NCBI RefSeq assembly: GCF_035666175.1
Contig: NZ_CP142016.1
Span: 2,232,001 to 2,296,000 of the forward strand
Direction: 5' to 3'
DNA: 64,000 nt
Source: Riemerella anatipestifer
GTDB lineage: Bacteria; Bacteroidota; Bacteroidia; Flavobacteriales; Weeksellaceae
A program made the position numbers and the translations under genes. Below the pieces are notes generated by a model. The model did not search any database, was not told the DNA's origin, and saw nothing but the letters and a program-made list of their open reading frames with translations. Below are positions 43,716 to 53,406 of this stretch, in pieces. Positions within the stretch are counted from its first letter, which is position 1. Each line of letters starts with the position of its first letter.

Positions 43716-44393
43716 ATGTCCATAAAAAATCTATCGGAAGACGACCGCCCTAGAGAGAAATTTTTAACCAAAGGTAGAGATGCTTTATCTGATGCAGAAC
43801 TATTAGCGATTATTATGGGAAGTGGCAATAGGGAAGAGTCGGCGGTAGATTTGGCGAGAAGAATTTTGCAAACTTATGGGCATAATTGGAATGCGTTGAG
43901 CGAGGTAGGTGTTGCGGATTTGATGAAGTTTAGAGGCGTAGGAGAAGCTAAAGCCATTAGTATTGCGACGGCTCTCGAAATCGGCAGACGGAGAGCGATG
44001 CAGGAACAACCTAAAAGGTTACAGATTACGCAAAGTTCGGATATATTTGAAATGATGGCACCGCTTTTAAGCGATTTACCCAATGAAGAATTTTGGGTGA
44101 TATTTCTTAATCAAAGTAATAAAGTTTTGCAGAAGAAACCTTTATCCAAAGGTGGAATATCGGGTACGGTGGTAGATGTAAGATTGATGTTCAAAATGGC
44201 GTTAGAGCATTACGCTACGGCTATTATAGTGGTGCATAATCACCCATCGGGGAGCATTTCACCTAGTGAGCAAGATTTGGAAATCACTAAGAAAATAAAA
44301 GAAGCGGGATTCTTATTGGATATCAGATTGTTAGATCATATCATTATTGCTAAAAATAAATATTTTAGTTTCGCAGATGAAGGCGTGTTATAA
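43716..44393 (+). CDS. radC: RadC family JAB1/MPN-domain protein
   Basis: The 225-residue protein has the helix-hairpin-helix N-terminus 'DRPREKFLTKGRDALSDAELLAI', seen in part as 'REKFLTKGRDALSDAELL', and the JAMM metal motif 'VVHNHPSGSISPSEQD'. The family was once linked to DNA repair, but its function is not settled. The next gene overlaps its last 17 nt. Confidence 0.93.
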   Translation: MSIKNLSEDDRPREKFLTKGRDALSDAELLAIIMGSGNREESAVDLARRILQTYGHNWNALSEVGVADLMKFRGVGEAKAISIATALEIGRRRAMQEQPKRLQITQSSDIFEMMAPLLSDLPNEEFWVIFLNQSNKVLQKKPLSKGGISGTVVDVRLMFKMALEHYATAIIVVHNHPSGSISPSEQDLEITKKIKEAGFLLDIRLLDHIIIAKNKYFSFADEGVL

Positions 44394-45279
44394 GCTGCGG
44401 TTGCTTAAAAATCATCAGATTGATATTGAGAAATACACTCAATGTTTAAGAGCTTCTGAGCAGTATCATTTTCAAGCCGAAGCGGTTTACCTTAATGCTT
44501 TAAATAGAGGAAGTTGGGAAGTTATAGTTTTAGGAGATTATGAAGCCGTAATGCCTGTACCAATTATCAAAAAGTTTGGAGTTAAATGGGTGTTATTTCC
44601 TCCGTTTTTACAGCAGTTGGGTATTTTTTCAAAAAAAGACAATTTGGAGATTAACGAGTTGTTTTTTAGCTTTTTGAAAAATAATTATAAGGTAGTTTAT
44701 TATGCATTTAATACTAGAAATAAATTGAATTTAGAGCTGTGGAGGAAGAACTATAGACTTCATAAATCCTCTTACTCAGAAGTGTTTAGTAACTATTCCA
44801 CCAGTCGAAAGAGAAATCTTAAGTCTCCGAAAAACAATGAAATTAAAATTTCCTCACTAGAAAATTTATCTGAAATAAAACCTTTCTTTTTTCAGTTTGT
44901 AGAGTGGTTATCGTCAGATAGATTGAAAGAAAAATATTTCAAACACTTGGAATATCTAGAACAAAAAAAACTACTAGAAATTTATGCAGCTAGAGGTTTG
45001 CAAGGAGCTTTGCTTTCCGTAGCGGTAATTTCTAATTTGGGGGGCGAGAAGGCTTTGCTCTGCTTTATAAATAATAAAAATCAAAAGACTAATGCGCCTT
45101 CGGTAATTTTAGATGAAATCATCAAACAATCTATTGAGACTCATCAGTTTAATTTCTTTGGGAGTAATATTCCTTCTGTGGAGCAGTTTAATCAGCGGTT
45201 TGGAGCGGTTTTAGAGAGATATCCAGTCTATCATCAATCCAAAAAACAACTTCTTTTACAATTTATAGGGTTGCGTTAG
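44377..45279 (+). CDS. FemAB/GNAT-like protein of unknown function
   Basis: From the ATG at 44377 the protein is 300 residues and overlaps radC by 17 nt. A start at 44347 is also open but would lie deeper in radC. The pattern 'DYEAVMPVPIIKKFGVKWV', 'YSTSRKRNLK' and 'FNFFGSNIPSVEQFNQRFGA' resembles the GNAT-fold acyltransferases of the FemAB/Acetyltransf_6 type. I cannot assign a substrate. It is common next to radC in related genomes as far as I recall. Confidence 0.65.
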   Translation: MKACYKLRLLKNHQIDIEKYTQCLRASEQYHFQAEAVYLNALNRGSWEVIVLGDYEAVMPVPIIKKFGVKWVLFPPFLQQLGIFSKKDNLEINELFFSFLKNNYKVVYYAFNTRNKLNLELWRKNYRLHKSSYSEVFSNYSTSRKRNLKSPKNNEIKISSLENLSEIKPFFFQFVEWLSSDRLKEKYFKHLEYLEQKKLLEIYAARGLQGALLSVAVISNLGGEKALLCFINNKNQKTNAPSVILDEIIKQSIETHQFNFFGSNIPSVEQFNQRFGAVLERYPVYHQSKKQLLLQFIGLR

Positions 45280-45337
45280 AAAGACTGTTTTTAAAATCAG
45301 TTTAAATCACTAACTTTGCCCTTATTTTTTCTGAAAA

Positions 45338-45844
45338 ATGAGTTATAAAGAATTTTTGCCGTATGCATTTGCTTTGGTGTTGGCGTTTCCCTTTTTAGTT
45401 TTTATTAGACAGGGGCTTCATTACTATATGAAAGCGAAAGCAAAGGAATTGGAACTTTTAACTTTAAAAAAAGGAAAAGAAATAAATACACAAGCTCACG
45501 AGAGAATGGCGATTTTTTTGGAGCGTATAAAACCTGCTCATCTTATCCAAAATTTTGATAAAAACTTAGCTACTCACGAGTTTTTGTATTTAACAGAGAA
45601 AAATATCAACCAAGAGTTTGAATATAATATTTCTCAGCAAATCTATATAGACAAAGTGATTTGGGAAAATATAACCGATGCTAAAAATAGTATAATTAAG
45701 TTGCTCAAAGATACTTATCAAGGGCTTAATGAAGCTAGTTTAGAGGAGTTTAAAACCGTTTTTCTGATGAGCTATATCAACGGCGAAGATTACATTGGTC
45801 TTTGTCTAGACGAGTTGAGGAAAGAAATATTAAAAGCAAAATAA
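45338..45844 (+). CDS. Conserved single-pass membrane protein of unknown function
   Basis: The 168-residue protein has one N-terminal membrane segment ('FLPYAFALVLAFPFLVFI') and a cytoplasmic, mostly helical region ('MAIFLERIKPAHLI', 'NIAKNSII'-like helices). I do not recognise a named family. It looks like a small flavobacterial conserved protein. A -7 box TAACTTTG lies at 45311-45318. ppa follows 16 nt later. Confidence 0.7.
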   Translation: MSYKEFLPYAFALVLAFPFLVFIRQGLHYYMKAKAKELELLTLKKGKEINTQAHERMAIFLERIKPAHLIQNFDKNLATHEFLYLTEKNINQEFEYNISQQIYIDKVIWENITDAKNSIIKLLKDTYQGLNEASLEEFKTVFLMSYINGEDYIGLCLDELRKEILKAK

Positions 45845-45860
45845 AATTAAATATAATCAA

Positions 45861-46472
45861 ATGATTCCAAGTTTTAAAGCACACCCGTGGCACGGTATTT
45901 CTGCGGGAGAAAAAGCACCAGAAGTGGTAACGGTATATGTAGAGATTGTACCTTCGGATACCATTAAATACGAAGTGGATAAGGAAAGTGGTTACTTAAA
46001 AGTAGATAGACCACAGAAGTTTTCTAACATTATTCCAGCTTTGTATGGTTTTATCCCAAGAACTTATTGCGATGAAGAAGTAAAGAAATTGGCAGTAGAA
46101 AGCGGTGCTAAAGATGTTACTATGGGAGACCACGATCCACTTGATATTTGTGTGTTGAGTTCGCACAATATACAGTCAGGTAATTTATTGATGGACGCTA
46201 TTCCAATCGGTGGGTTTAAGATGATAGACAAAGGTGAAGCTGACGATAAAATCATAGCAGTAATGGTGGGCGACCAGTCTTATGGGCACATCAGAGATAT
46301 ATCTGAACTTCCAGAGGCGGAAATTAAAAGACTAAAACACTACTTTTTGACTTACAAAAATCTACCTTACGAAGAAGCATCTTGCAGAATAGATGAAACT
46401 TACGGAGCAGAATACGCTAAAAAGGTAGTAGAGGCATCTCTTAAAGATTATCAAACAAACTACGGAGAATAA
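45861..46472 (+). CDS. ppa: Inorganic pyrophosphatase, family I
   Basis: The 203-residue enzyme carries the family I pattern: 'VEIVPSDTIKYEVDKESG', 'IPALYGFIPRTYCDEE' and the metal-binding 'GDHDPLDICVLS' with clustered Asp. It hydrolyses pyrophosphate. A hairpin with arms AAGAACCT / AGGTTCTT and T5 follows at 46502-46553. Confidence 0.95.
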   Translation: MIPSFKAHPWHGISAGEKAPEVVTVYVEIVPSDTIKYEVDKESGYLKVDRPQKFSNIIPALYGFIPRTYCDEEVKKLAVESGAKDVTMGDHDPLDICVLSSHNIQSGNLLMDAIPIGGFKMIDKGEADDKIIAVMVGDQSYGHIRDISELPEAEIKRLKHYFLTYKNLPYEEASCRIDETYGAEYAKKVVEASLKDYQTNYGE

Positions 46473-46501
46473 TTTTTAAGACTTATAGTGAAAACTAAGG
46501 A

Positions 46502-46553
46502 AGAAGAACCTAAAAACTGAATAATATTCGGTGGAGGTTCTTTTTCTATTTTT
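46502..46553 (+). terminator. Terminator of ppa
   Basis: The arms AAGAACCT and AGGTTCTT are followed by TTT and lie about 30 nt past the stop. Confidence 0.5.
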
Positions 46554-46571
46554 AAATAAACGAGTAAATAT

Positions 46572-46603
46572 TTGTTTTATAAATTCATTTTTACTTATTT
46601 TTG
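46572..46603 (+). promoter_or_regulatory. Promoter of dnaX
   Basis: TTG (46572-46574), a 21-nt spacer and TATTTTTG (46596-46603) match the consensus. The ATG at 46608 follows after only 4 nt. Confidence 0.6.
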
Positions 46604-46607
46604 ACCA

Positions 46608-47693
46608 ATGGAAAATTTCATAGTATCTGCGAGAAAATATCGTCCACAAGAGTTTGACACAGTTGTGGGGCAGTCGCATATTACAGATACTTTGGAGCAC
46701 GCCATTGCCGAAAATCAGTTGGCTCAGGCATTATTATTCTGTGGACCTCGTGGCGTAGGTAAAACAACTTGTGCAAGGATTTTAGCAAGGAAGATTAACG
46801 AAAAAGATGGCGCTACGAGCGAAGATGGTTTTTCTTATAACATCTTTGAACTAGATGCCGCGTCTAACAACTCTGTAGATGATATACGAGAACTTACCGA
46901 CCAAGTGCGTTATGCACCACAAGTAGGTAAATATAAGGTATATATTATAGATGAGGTGCATATGTTGTCTTCACAGGCTTTTAATGCATTTCTTAAAACT
47001 TTAGAAGAGCCACCTGCACACGCTATTTTTATTTTAGCAACTACGGAGAAACATAAGATTATCCCTACCATTTTGTCTAGATGTCAAATTTATGATTTCA
47101 AGAGAATTACCATAGAGGACATACAAGGACATCTTAGGAAAATAGCAGATAAAGAAGGTATTAGCTACGAAGATGACGCACTTTTCCTTATCGCTCAAAA
47201 GGCAGATGGAGCTCTTAGAGATGCTTTGTCTATTTTTGATAGATTGGTAACATTTACCCAAAAGAATATTACCCTTGCAAAAGCAGCGGAGGTACTTAAC
47301 ATTTTGGACTATGACCAATACATCAAAATAGTAGATTTAATCCATGCTAATGATATTCCCAATGTTTTGGTAGCGTTTAACGAAATTGTGAAAAAGGGTT
47401 TTGACCCTCATATTTTCATTGCAGGGTTGGGGAATCACTACCGAGATTTAATGATGGCTCAAAATTCATCTACTTTAAACTTGATAGAAGTAGGCGAGAA
47501 AACTAAAGCCAAATATGCGGAACAAAGCCAAAAATGGACAGCTCAGCAGTTGGTAGATGCAATAGAAATTTGCAACTATGCGGACATCAATTACAAGAGT
47601 TCCAAAAATCCTCGTCTTACGGTGGAGATAGCCCTAATGCAACTGGCTAGTCTTACCCACGGGACAGAAGGAGCTAAAAAAAAAAGTTTCTGA
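46608..47693 (+). CDS. dnaX: DNA polymerase III subunit gamma/tau, zero-frame (short) product
   Basis: The 361-residue product has the clamp-loader ATPase: 'FCGPRGVGKTTCARILA' (Walker A), 'FELDAASNNSVDDIRE', 'VYIIDEVHMLSSQAFNAFLK' and 'ILATTEKHKIIPTILSRC'. The usual zinc-binding cysteines between the P-loop and 'ELDAASN' are missing, replaced by 'NEKDGATSEDGFSYNI', which is normal for this group as far as I know. The frame ends 'KKKSF' right after an A10 run (47676-47685). The -1 frame continues into the tau C-terminal region at 47684-48286. Confidence 0.9.
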   Translation: MENFIVSARKYRPQEFDTVVGQSHITDTLEHAIAENQLAQALLFCGPRGVGKTTCARILARKINEKDGATSEDGFSYNIFELDAASNNSVDDIRELTDQVRYAPQVGKYKVYIIDEVHMLSSQAFNAFLKTLEEPPAHAIFILATTEKHKIIPTILSRCQIYDFKRITIEDIQGHLRKIADKEGISYEDDALFLIAQKADGALRDALSIFDRLVTFTQKNITLAKAAEVLNILDYDQYIKIVDLIHANDIPNVLVAFNEIVKKGFDPHIFIAGLGNHYRDLMMAQNSSTLNLIEVGEKTKAKYAEQSQKWTAQQLVDAIEICNYADINYKSSKNPRLTVEIALMQLASLTHGTEGAKKKSF

Positions 47694-48286
47694 TTTTAGC
47701 ATCTCTCGTTAAAGAAGGGGCGACTCAGAAAGCTAGTGAAGAGCCTTCCACGGTTCATAAAGAAAGCTCCAAAAACATTTCCGAAACACCAGAGATAGAA
47801 GTCAAAAAGGCTAAAGAACCTATTTTGAAAGAATCTGTAAAGTCATCATTTAGCATTAAAGAGGCTATAAATAAAACAGAAGAGCTACAGGTAGAAGAGG
47901 AAATAAAAGAAGAGGAACTTCCAGACGGACATTTTAGTGAAACCGATTTACAAAAAGAATGGAAACATTTTTTGAAAAAATTAGCTCATGAGGATATGGT
48001 AACCTTTAATGCCGTACAAAATTTTACCATAGAAAAAGCAGAAGAAAATAGAGTTTGTATCAGATATACGTCTAAATCTGCAAGGGTAGAGTTTGAAAAG
48101 GTTAGCCCTCAGTTTTTTAATGATTTTAAGCATAAGTTTAACAATTATCGTGTGAAGTTTGATTTTGAAGAAGCAGAGCGAGTAATCATTAAAAAAGATA
48201 CAAAACGAGATTTATTTAATAAGATGGTGGAGGTAAATCCGCTATTGAAAGACTTGCAGGAACTGATGCAGTTTGATTTTAATTAA
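47684..48286 (+). CDS. dnaX: DnaX tau C-terminal region in the -1 frame
   Basis: This frame is open from the A10 run to a stop at 48286 and has no start of its own before the Met at 47825. It adds about 200 residues: a charged linker ('EGATQKASEEPSTVHKESSK', 'VEEEIKEEELPDG') and a folded C-terminal domain ('LQKEWKHFLKKLAHED', 'FEEAERVIIKKDTKRDLFN'), as in tau subunits that contact the polymerase. Joined by a -1 shift or slippage, full-length tau would be about 559 residues. A sequencing error in the A-run is the alternative. Confidence 0.75.
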   Translation, partial: KFLILASLVKEGATQKASEEPSTVHKESSKNISETPEIEVKKAKEPILKESVKSSFSIKEAINKTEELQVEEEIKEEELPDGHFSETDLQKEWKHFLKKLAHEDMVTFNAVQNFTIEKAEENRVCIRYTSKSARVEFEKVSPQFFNDFKHKFNNYRVKFDFEEAERVIIKKDTKRDLFNKMVEVNPLLKDLQELMQFDFN

Positions 48287-48297
48287 GTGTAAATACA

Positions 48298-49380
48298 ATG
48301 AATTTAAGAGATTTAAAAAACGATTGGTTGCAAAACTATCCGCAGCCAATGGTGATAGCAGGACCTTGCAGTGCAGAAAGTGAGGAGCAGATGCTAGAAA
48401 CAGCAAGAGGAATTAAAGAAGCTAATGCAAAGATAGATGTTTTCCGTGCAGGTATTTGGAAGCCAAGAACTAAACCAGGCTCATTTGAAGGAGTAGGGGT
48501 AATAGGGCTTAGCTGGCTTAAAAAAGTTAAAGAAGAATTTGGCTTTAAAACCGCTACCGAAGTGGCTAATGCTCACCATGTATATGCGGCTTTGGAGGCA
48601 GATGTAGATATTCTTTGGATAGGAGCTCGTTCTACGGTAAATCCTTTTACGGTGCAAGAAATTGCGGTGGCTCTCAAAGGTACAGATAAACCTGTGTTGG
48701 TTAAGAACCCTGTTAATCCAGATTTAGCTTTATGGGTAGGAGCTTTAGAGAGGCTTTTGGCACAAGATGTTAAAAATTTAGGTGCAATTCATAGAGGGTT
48801 TTCTACTTATCAGAAAACGCAATATCGTAATATACCTAACTGGCATATCGCATTAGATTTTAAAAATCAGTTTCCTAATATACCAATGTTTGTGGATCCT
48901 TCACACATTTGTGGGAATAGAGAAGGTTTGTTTGATATTACTCAAGAAGCACTTAATGTAGGCTATGAAGGAGCGATGATAGAAACTCATTGCACTCCAG
49001 ATAAGGCTTGGAGCGATGCTTCGCAACAAATTACGCCATCGGTTTTAGATGAAATGATAAGTCGCCTAAAGGTAAGAACTTCGGATATTTCTGGCTACGA
49101 AGATGATATGGGGAAACATCGGGCTTTAATTTCTGATATAGACTTTCAGTTAATGGAACTTCTTTCTAACCGAATGAGAATATCGGAAAAGATAGGGGCT
49201 TTAAAGAAAGAAAATAATATTGCTATCTTCCAACCCGAAAGGTGGAAAGAAATTACAGAGTATGCTAGAAAAAAAGCTGATGAAACGGGTATGAGTCAGG
49301 ATTTTATAGAAAAAATATTTAAAGCTATTCACGAAGAGTCTATCGAAGTACAAAATAAAGTAATGATAGGTTCTAAATAA
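48298..49380 (+). CDS. Bifunctional DAHP synthase/chorismate mutase
   Basis: The 360-residue protein fuses two enzymes. Residues about 1-255 are a KDO8P-type DAHP synthase ('VIAGPCSAESEEQML', 'AGIWKPRTKPGSFEG', 'FVDPSHICGNRE'). Residues about 270-355 are an AroQ chorismate mutase ('ISDIDFQLMELLSNRMRISEKIG'). It supplies the first step of the shikimate route and the branch to Phe and Tyr. The fusion allows the mutase domain to act in feedback control, as known for such fusions. A terminator follows at 49398. Confidence 0.92.
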   Translation: MNLRDLKNDWLQNYPQPMVIAGPCSAESEEQMLETARGIKEANAKIDVFRAGIWKPRTKPGSFEGVGVIGLSWLKKVKEEFGFKTATEVANAHHVYAALEADVDILWIGARSTVNPFTVQEIAVALKGTDKPVLVKNPVNPDLALWVGALERLLAQDVKNLGAIHRGFSTYQKTQYRNIPNWHIALDFKNQFPNIPMFVDPSHICGNREGLFDITQEALNVGYEGAMIETHCTPDKAWSDASQQITPSVLDEMISRLKVRTSDISGYEDDMGKHRALISDIDFQLMELLSNRMRISEKIGALKKENNIAIFQPERWKEITEYARKKADETGMSQDFIEKIFKAIHEESIEVQNKVMIGSK

Positions 49381-49397
49381 ATTTTAAAACATAAATA

Positions 49398-49435
49398 AAA
49401 AATCGGTTGTGTAATAATGACAACCGATTTTTTTT
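49398..49435. terminator. Hairpin between the DAHP synthase gene and tamL
   Basis: The arms AAAAATCGGTTGT and ACAACCGATTTTT enclose about 10 nt and are followed by T's. The flanking genes are convergent. Confidence 0.65.
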
Positions 49436-49455
49436 ATTAAATATTATTATAGTCT

Positions 49456-52035
49456 TTAGAACGGATACCCAAAGGCAAAGTTAAGTGTAGGTTTAAGTGG
49501 TTTTATATGGCTGATTCTCCAGCGTTCTCCTTCTGGTTGGTTAGGGTCGTACATTTTGTAGGCAAAATCTACTCTGAGGGTAACATAGGCAACATTTATT
49601 CTTACCCCAAAGCCACTACCAACGCCTAGCTGTTTATAAAATTTATTGAACTTAAAGGCATCTCCTAATCCTGTATCTTTAAGCGACCAAATATTTCCTG
49701 CATCTGTAAACAAAGCCCCTTCAAACATATTATTGATAGGGAATCTGTATTCTATATTAGAAGTTAGTTTTACATTTCCCATAATAAAAGACCTTACTTT
49801 TTCATTTAATTGAGAATCGGCAGGACCAAGCCCCCCAAAGGCAATCCACGCACGAATATCATTAGAACCTCCATTAAAATAAGATCTCACAAATGGCATA
49901 TTGGTTGAGTTTCCATAAGGAATACCTACTCCAATAAACTGCCTAAAAACAAGTGTAGATTTTGAATTGATGTTAAGGTATTTTCTCACATCGGCATCAA
50001 ACTTTGCAAACTGTGAATAAGGAATATCGAATATTGTTTTTTCGTTGTTGGTTAAAATACTTTTGGAATCTTTGGTTTTTCCGAGTAAACTAATGAGGTT
50101 ACCAGCTAATTCCATTTTTCCACTGAAGTAGAATGGGTGTCTGAAATATTTTTTACCAATCTCGTTATACAAAAATTGATAGTTTAACGAAGAAATAAGT
50201 ACATTCTGTGTTTGCCTATCTCTATTGAGTAGAGATTGTAAGAAAGTGTTGTAAATGTCTCTATTTTCAGTAGTTAAAGAGTTTAAAAAATCCCCGTCAG
50301 AAACTATTGTCCTAGAAACATCATCATAGGAGTAAGCTTTAACATCGTAAGAAGGATTAAAGGCTTGGTAAAGATTAAATATATTTTGCCTTACTTCATT
50401 ATCTCCACGGAATAGGTCGTAATAGCTGTCTTTATTTCTAGTTAAACTCAGCTGTGTATTGAATAGGGAAAGCCTGTGAGAAACTACATCGTTTACATTG
50501 GCAGTATAGTTGAGGCTTCCATTAAAGTTAATTCTATCCATACCAATATTATTCTGTACAGAAGTTCCTAAAACAATAGAAGTTGTGGGAGAATAGCGTT
50601 TAGGAATTAATTTGTAATGTTTAAAAGGGAGTAAAAGCCTAGGAACATTAAGAGCTACCTGTGCAGAGAGCTCATAGGCGTTGAATATTTTACCAGGGTC
50701 TTTGGCATTTTTAGTGGTACCTATGATACCTGAAAAACTCGTAGATAGGTTTTCTGCACCACCAAAAACATTTCTCGAAGTTAACTCAACAGATGGAGAA
50801 AAACCAAAGTTTAATATTTGAGAATAATGAGCATCAAAAGCAGTTTTGAATTCGTATTTAGAAAGTGGTTTCAGAATATATCTTACATCTAAAATACTAT
50901 CACTGTTTTTTCTTAGTCCCTCTTTGTAATCTATAATGCTAAAATTATTCATTGCATTAACATTCCTTTTGGTGAGGTCTAAAAACTTTTGATTGTAGAC
51001 CTCTCTATTTTTAAGAATGATAGGGAGCCATAGAGAGCGGGTGGAGTATTGCTTATCAAGTTTGTGTATTCTTACACTATCGTCTTGGGGTACCCTATCA
51101 AAACGATAAGGTTTAGTGCTTAGTGTGTCACTAATATGGTTTACAACAAATACATCTACCTTGCCTATAGTTGTTTTTTTATAGGGACTGTCTTTGTCAT
51201 TTCTATGTATATCCATAGTGAGAGGCACATTTTTGTTACTCTCTAGTGTGTCAGCTGTAAAATAAATTTCCTCATTAGTTCTGTTGAAGCTATAATAACC
51301 GACCTCACGCATACGCTCGGTAATTCTTTTTACTTCCTCTTCTAGGTTCTTTTGGTCAAGAATATCACCAGTTTTTATTTTACTTTTATCAAATTCGCTT
51401 TCATATATACTTCTGATATTGCTGTCAGGGATAGAATAATAATAGTTTTTTATTCTAGTAGGTTCGTTAAATGTAAGTTTATAAGTTACTTGAGCTTTCT
51501 GTTTTGCGGTATCAATATCTTGTTTGTAAGTTACTTTAGCATCCCAATAACCTCTGTAACGCATAAACTGTCTCATGTTTTTTGCACTAGCTATGGTTTT
51601 TCCTTGTTCTAATATTTTAGGAGCTTCGCCTACAGTGTGTAGAAAACGGTCTTTAGTTAAAGATTTTCCTACATATTCAGGGTGACCATACTTAATAAAT
51701 AGAGAATCTCTTAAACTTTGATTTCTCATTTGGTTAGGGTAGGTCACATATTCTGTAAGAATAGTGTCATATTTAGGGTTAGCAGCATTATATAACCATA
51801 ATCCTAGAGGAACTACGAAAAGAACTTTTTTATTGGGTCTCTGTTGTATGTAATTAGATATTTCGCTAGCAAATAGCTTTTTATCTTCGTAAATTATAGT
51901 ATTTTTCGTAAGTAAGGCTTCACCGTGAGGTACTTTTTTGGTGCTACTACAAGCGTACAAAAAAGCAAGTAGAATTGTGAGTGCGGAAAATAAATAATAC
52001 TTTTGAAAATATTTTCTGATATGCTTACGAGTCAT
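49456..52035 (-). CDS. tamL: Translocation and assembly module lipoprotein TamL (Omp85 family)
   Basis: The 859-residue protein has a lipoprotein signal ending 'LAFLYACSS' (Cys29), POTRA-like repeats (about residues 40-330) and a C-terminal 16-strand Omp85 barrel with the motif 'YFNGGSNDIRAWIAFGGLGP', in which 'VRSYFNGGSNDIRAW' resembles the Omp85 L6 region. It ends in 'LNFAFGYPF'. TamL is the Bacteroidetes form of TamA. Its start overlaps the methyltransferase gene on the other strand. Confidence 0.85.
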   Translation of the reverse strand: MTRKHIRKYFQKYYLFSALTILLAFLYACSSTKKVPHGEALLTKNTIIYEDKKLFASEISNYIQQRPNKKVLFVVPLGLWLYNAANPKYDTILTEYVTYPNQMRNQSLRDSLFIKYGHPEYVGKSLTKDRFLHTVGEAPKILEQGKTIASAKNMRQFMRYRGYWDAKVTYKQDIDTAKQKAQVTYKLTFNEPTRIKNYYYSIPDSNIRSIYESEFDKSKIKTGDILDQKNLEEEVKRITERMREVGYYSFNRTNEEIYFTADTLESNKNVPLTMDIHRNDKDSPYKKTTIGKVDVFVVNHISDTLSTKPYRFDRVPQDDSVRIHKLDKQYSTRSLWLPIILKNREVYNQKFLDLTKRNVNAMNNFSIIDYKEGLRKNSDSILDVRYILKPLSKYEFKTAFDAHYSQILNFGFSPSVELTSRNVFGGAENLSTSFSGIIGTTKNAKDPGKIFNAYELSAQVALNVPRLLLPFKHYKLIPKRYSPTTSIVLGTSVQNNIGMDRINFNGSLNYTANVNDVVSHRLSLFNTQLSLTRNKDSYYDLFRGDNEVRQNIFNLYQAFNPSYDVKAYSYDDVSRTIVSDGDFLNSLTTENRDIYNTFLQSLLNRDRQTQNVLISSLNYQFLYNEIGKKYFRHPFYFSGKMELAGNLISLLGKTKDSKSILTNNEKTIFDIPYSQFAKFDADVRKYLNINSKSTLVFRQFIGVGIPYGNSTNMPFVRSYFNGGSNDIRAWIAFGGLGPADSQLNEKVRSFIMGNVKLTSNIEYRFPINNMFEGALFTDAGNIWSLKDTGLGDAFKFNKFYKQLGVGSGFGVRINVAYVTLRVDFAYKMYDPNQPEGERWRISHIKPLKPTLNFAFGYPF

Positions 52036-52749
52036 AAAGTTAAAATTTTACAATCTTTGGATAAGAAAAAATTCAGACAAAAATACAATTTGTTTTTGGT
52101 TGAAGGTAACAAAATTATCAAAGAATTAAAAAACACTAATATAGAAATAGAGTCTGTTTATTCTGTAGATAGTGATGGAATAGAGTTTTTATCTGATGTT
52201 TTAATTCCTATTACAGAAAAAGAGCTAAAGAAGATAAGTTTTCTTAAAACACCTAAAGATAGTGTAGCCGTTTGTTATTTGCCTACTCCAAAAATCACAG
52301 AAGATAGCAATATTAATTTGGTCTTAGATGGGCTTCAAGACCCAGGTAATTTAGGGACTATTATCCGCTTAGCAGATTGGTTTGGTATAGAACAGATAGT
52401 ATGCAGTACAGATACCGTAGATGTTTACAATCCTAAAGTGATACAAGCTACCAAGGGCTCTTTTACTAGAGTAAATGTGGTGTATAGTGATATAGAGCAG
52501 TTTTTATTGAGTTCTCCTGCGGAAAATATAGGTACAGATATGGAGGGCGAAAATCTATATAAAACTAACTTTCCCCAAAGGTTTAATCTTGTATTAGGAA
52601 ATGAAGGCAACGGAATGCGACCTAGCGTAGAACGATTGATGAAACGAAATATCACTATTCCTCGTTTTGGCAATCATAAAGCTACAGAAAGCCTTAATGT
52701 GTCTATGGCGGCTGGGGTTATTTTGGGACAGGTGTTTTCTGATAAATAA
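52021..52749 (+). CDS. TrmH/SpoU family RNA 2'-O-methyltransferase
   Basis: From the ATG at 52021 the protein is 242 residues; a TTG at 52003 would add six. It has the substrate-binding N-terminus 'QKYNLFLVEGNKIIKEL' and SPOUT motifs 'LDGLQDPGNLGTIIRLADWF', 'VLGNEGNGM' and 'NVSMAAGVIL'. It methylates rRNA or tRNA ribose; the exact site is unknown. The first 15 nt overlap the 5' end of tamL on the opposite strand. Confidence 0.9.
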   Translation: MLTSHKVKILQSLDKKKFRQKYNLFLVEGNKIIKELKNTNIEIESVYSVDSDGIEFLSDVLIPITEKELKKISFLKTPKDSVAVCYLPTPKITEDSNINLVLDGLQDPGNLGTIIRLADWFGIEQIVCSTDTVDVYNPKVIQATKGSFTRVNVVYSDIEQFLLSSPAENIGTDMEGENLYKTNFPQRFNLVLGNEGNGMRPSVERLMKRNITIPRFGNHKATESLNVSMAAGVILGQVFSDK

Positions 52750-52829
52750 TTTAGTATTATAAAGCTCTTTTGAGGTATAAAAAAGCAGAATGATATAGAG
52801 AGGTATGTTGTATTTTTCTTTCAAAAAAC

Positions 52830-52860
52830 TTGCATACTTGCTTAAAAGGTTATAAGTTTG
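52830..52860 (+). promoter_or_regulatory. Promoter of cassette 3
   Basis: TTG (52830-52832), a 20-nt spacer and TAAGTTTG (52853-52860) are the same boxes and spacing as at cassettes 1 and 2. The leader ATG is at 52871. Confidence 0.7.
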
Positions 52861-52870
52861 CCTTAGTTTT

Positions 52871-53406
<536 letters not shown>

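Noticed and set aside
46608-48286. dnaX as a pseudogene
   Set aside because: Frameshifting or slippage at A-runs is the rule for dnaX in several lineages, and both parts are otherwise intact.
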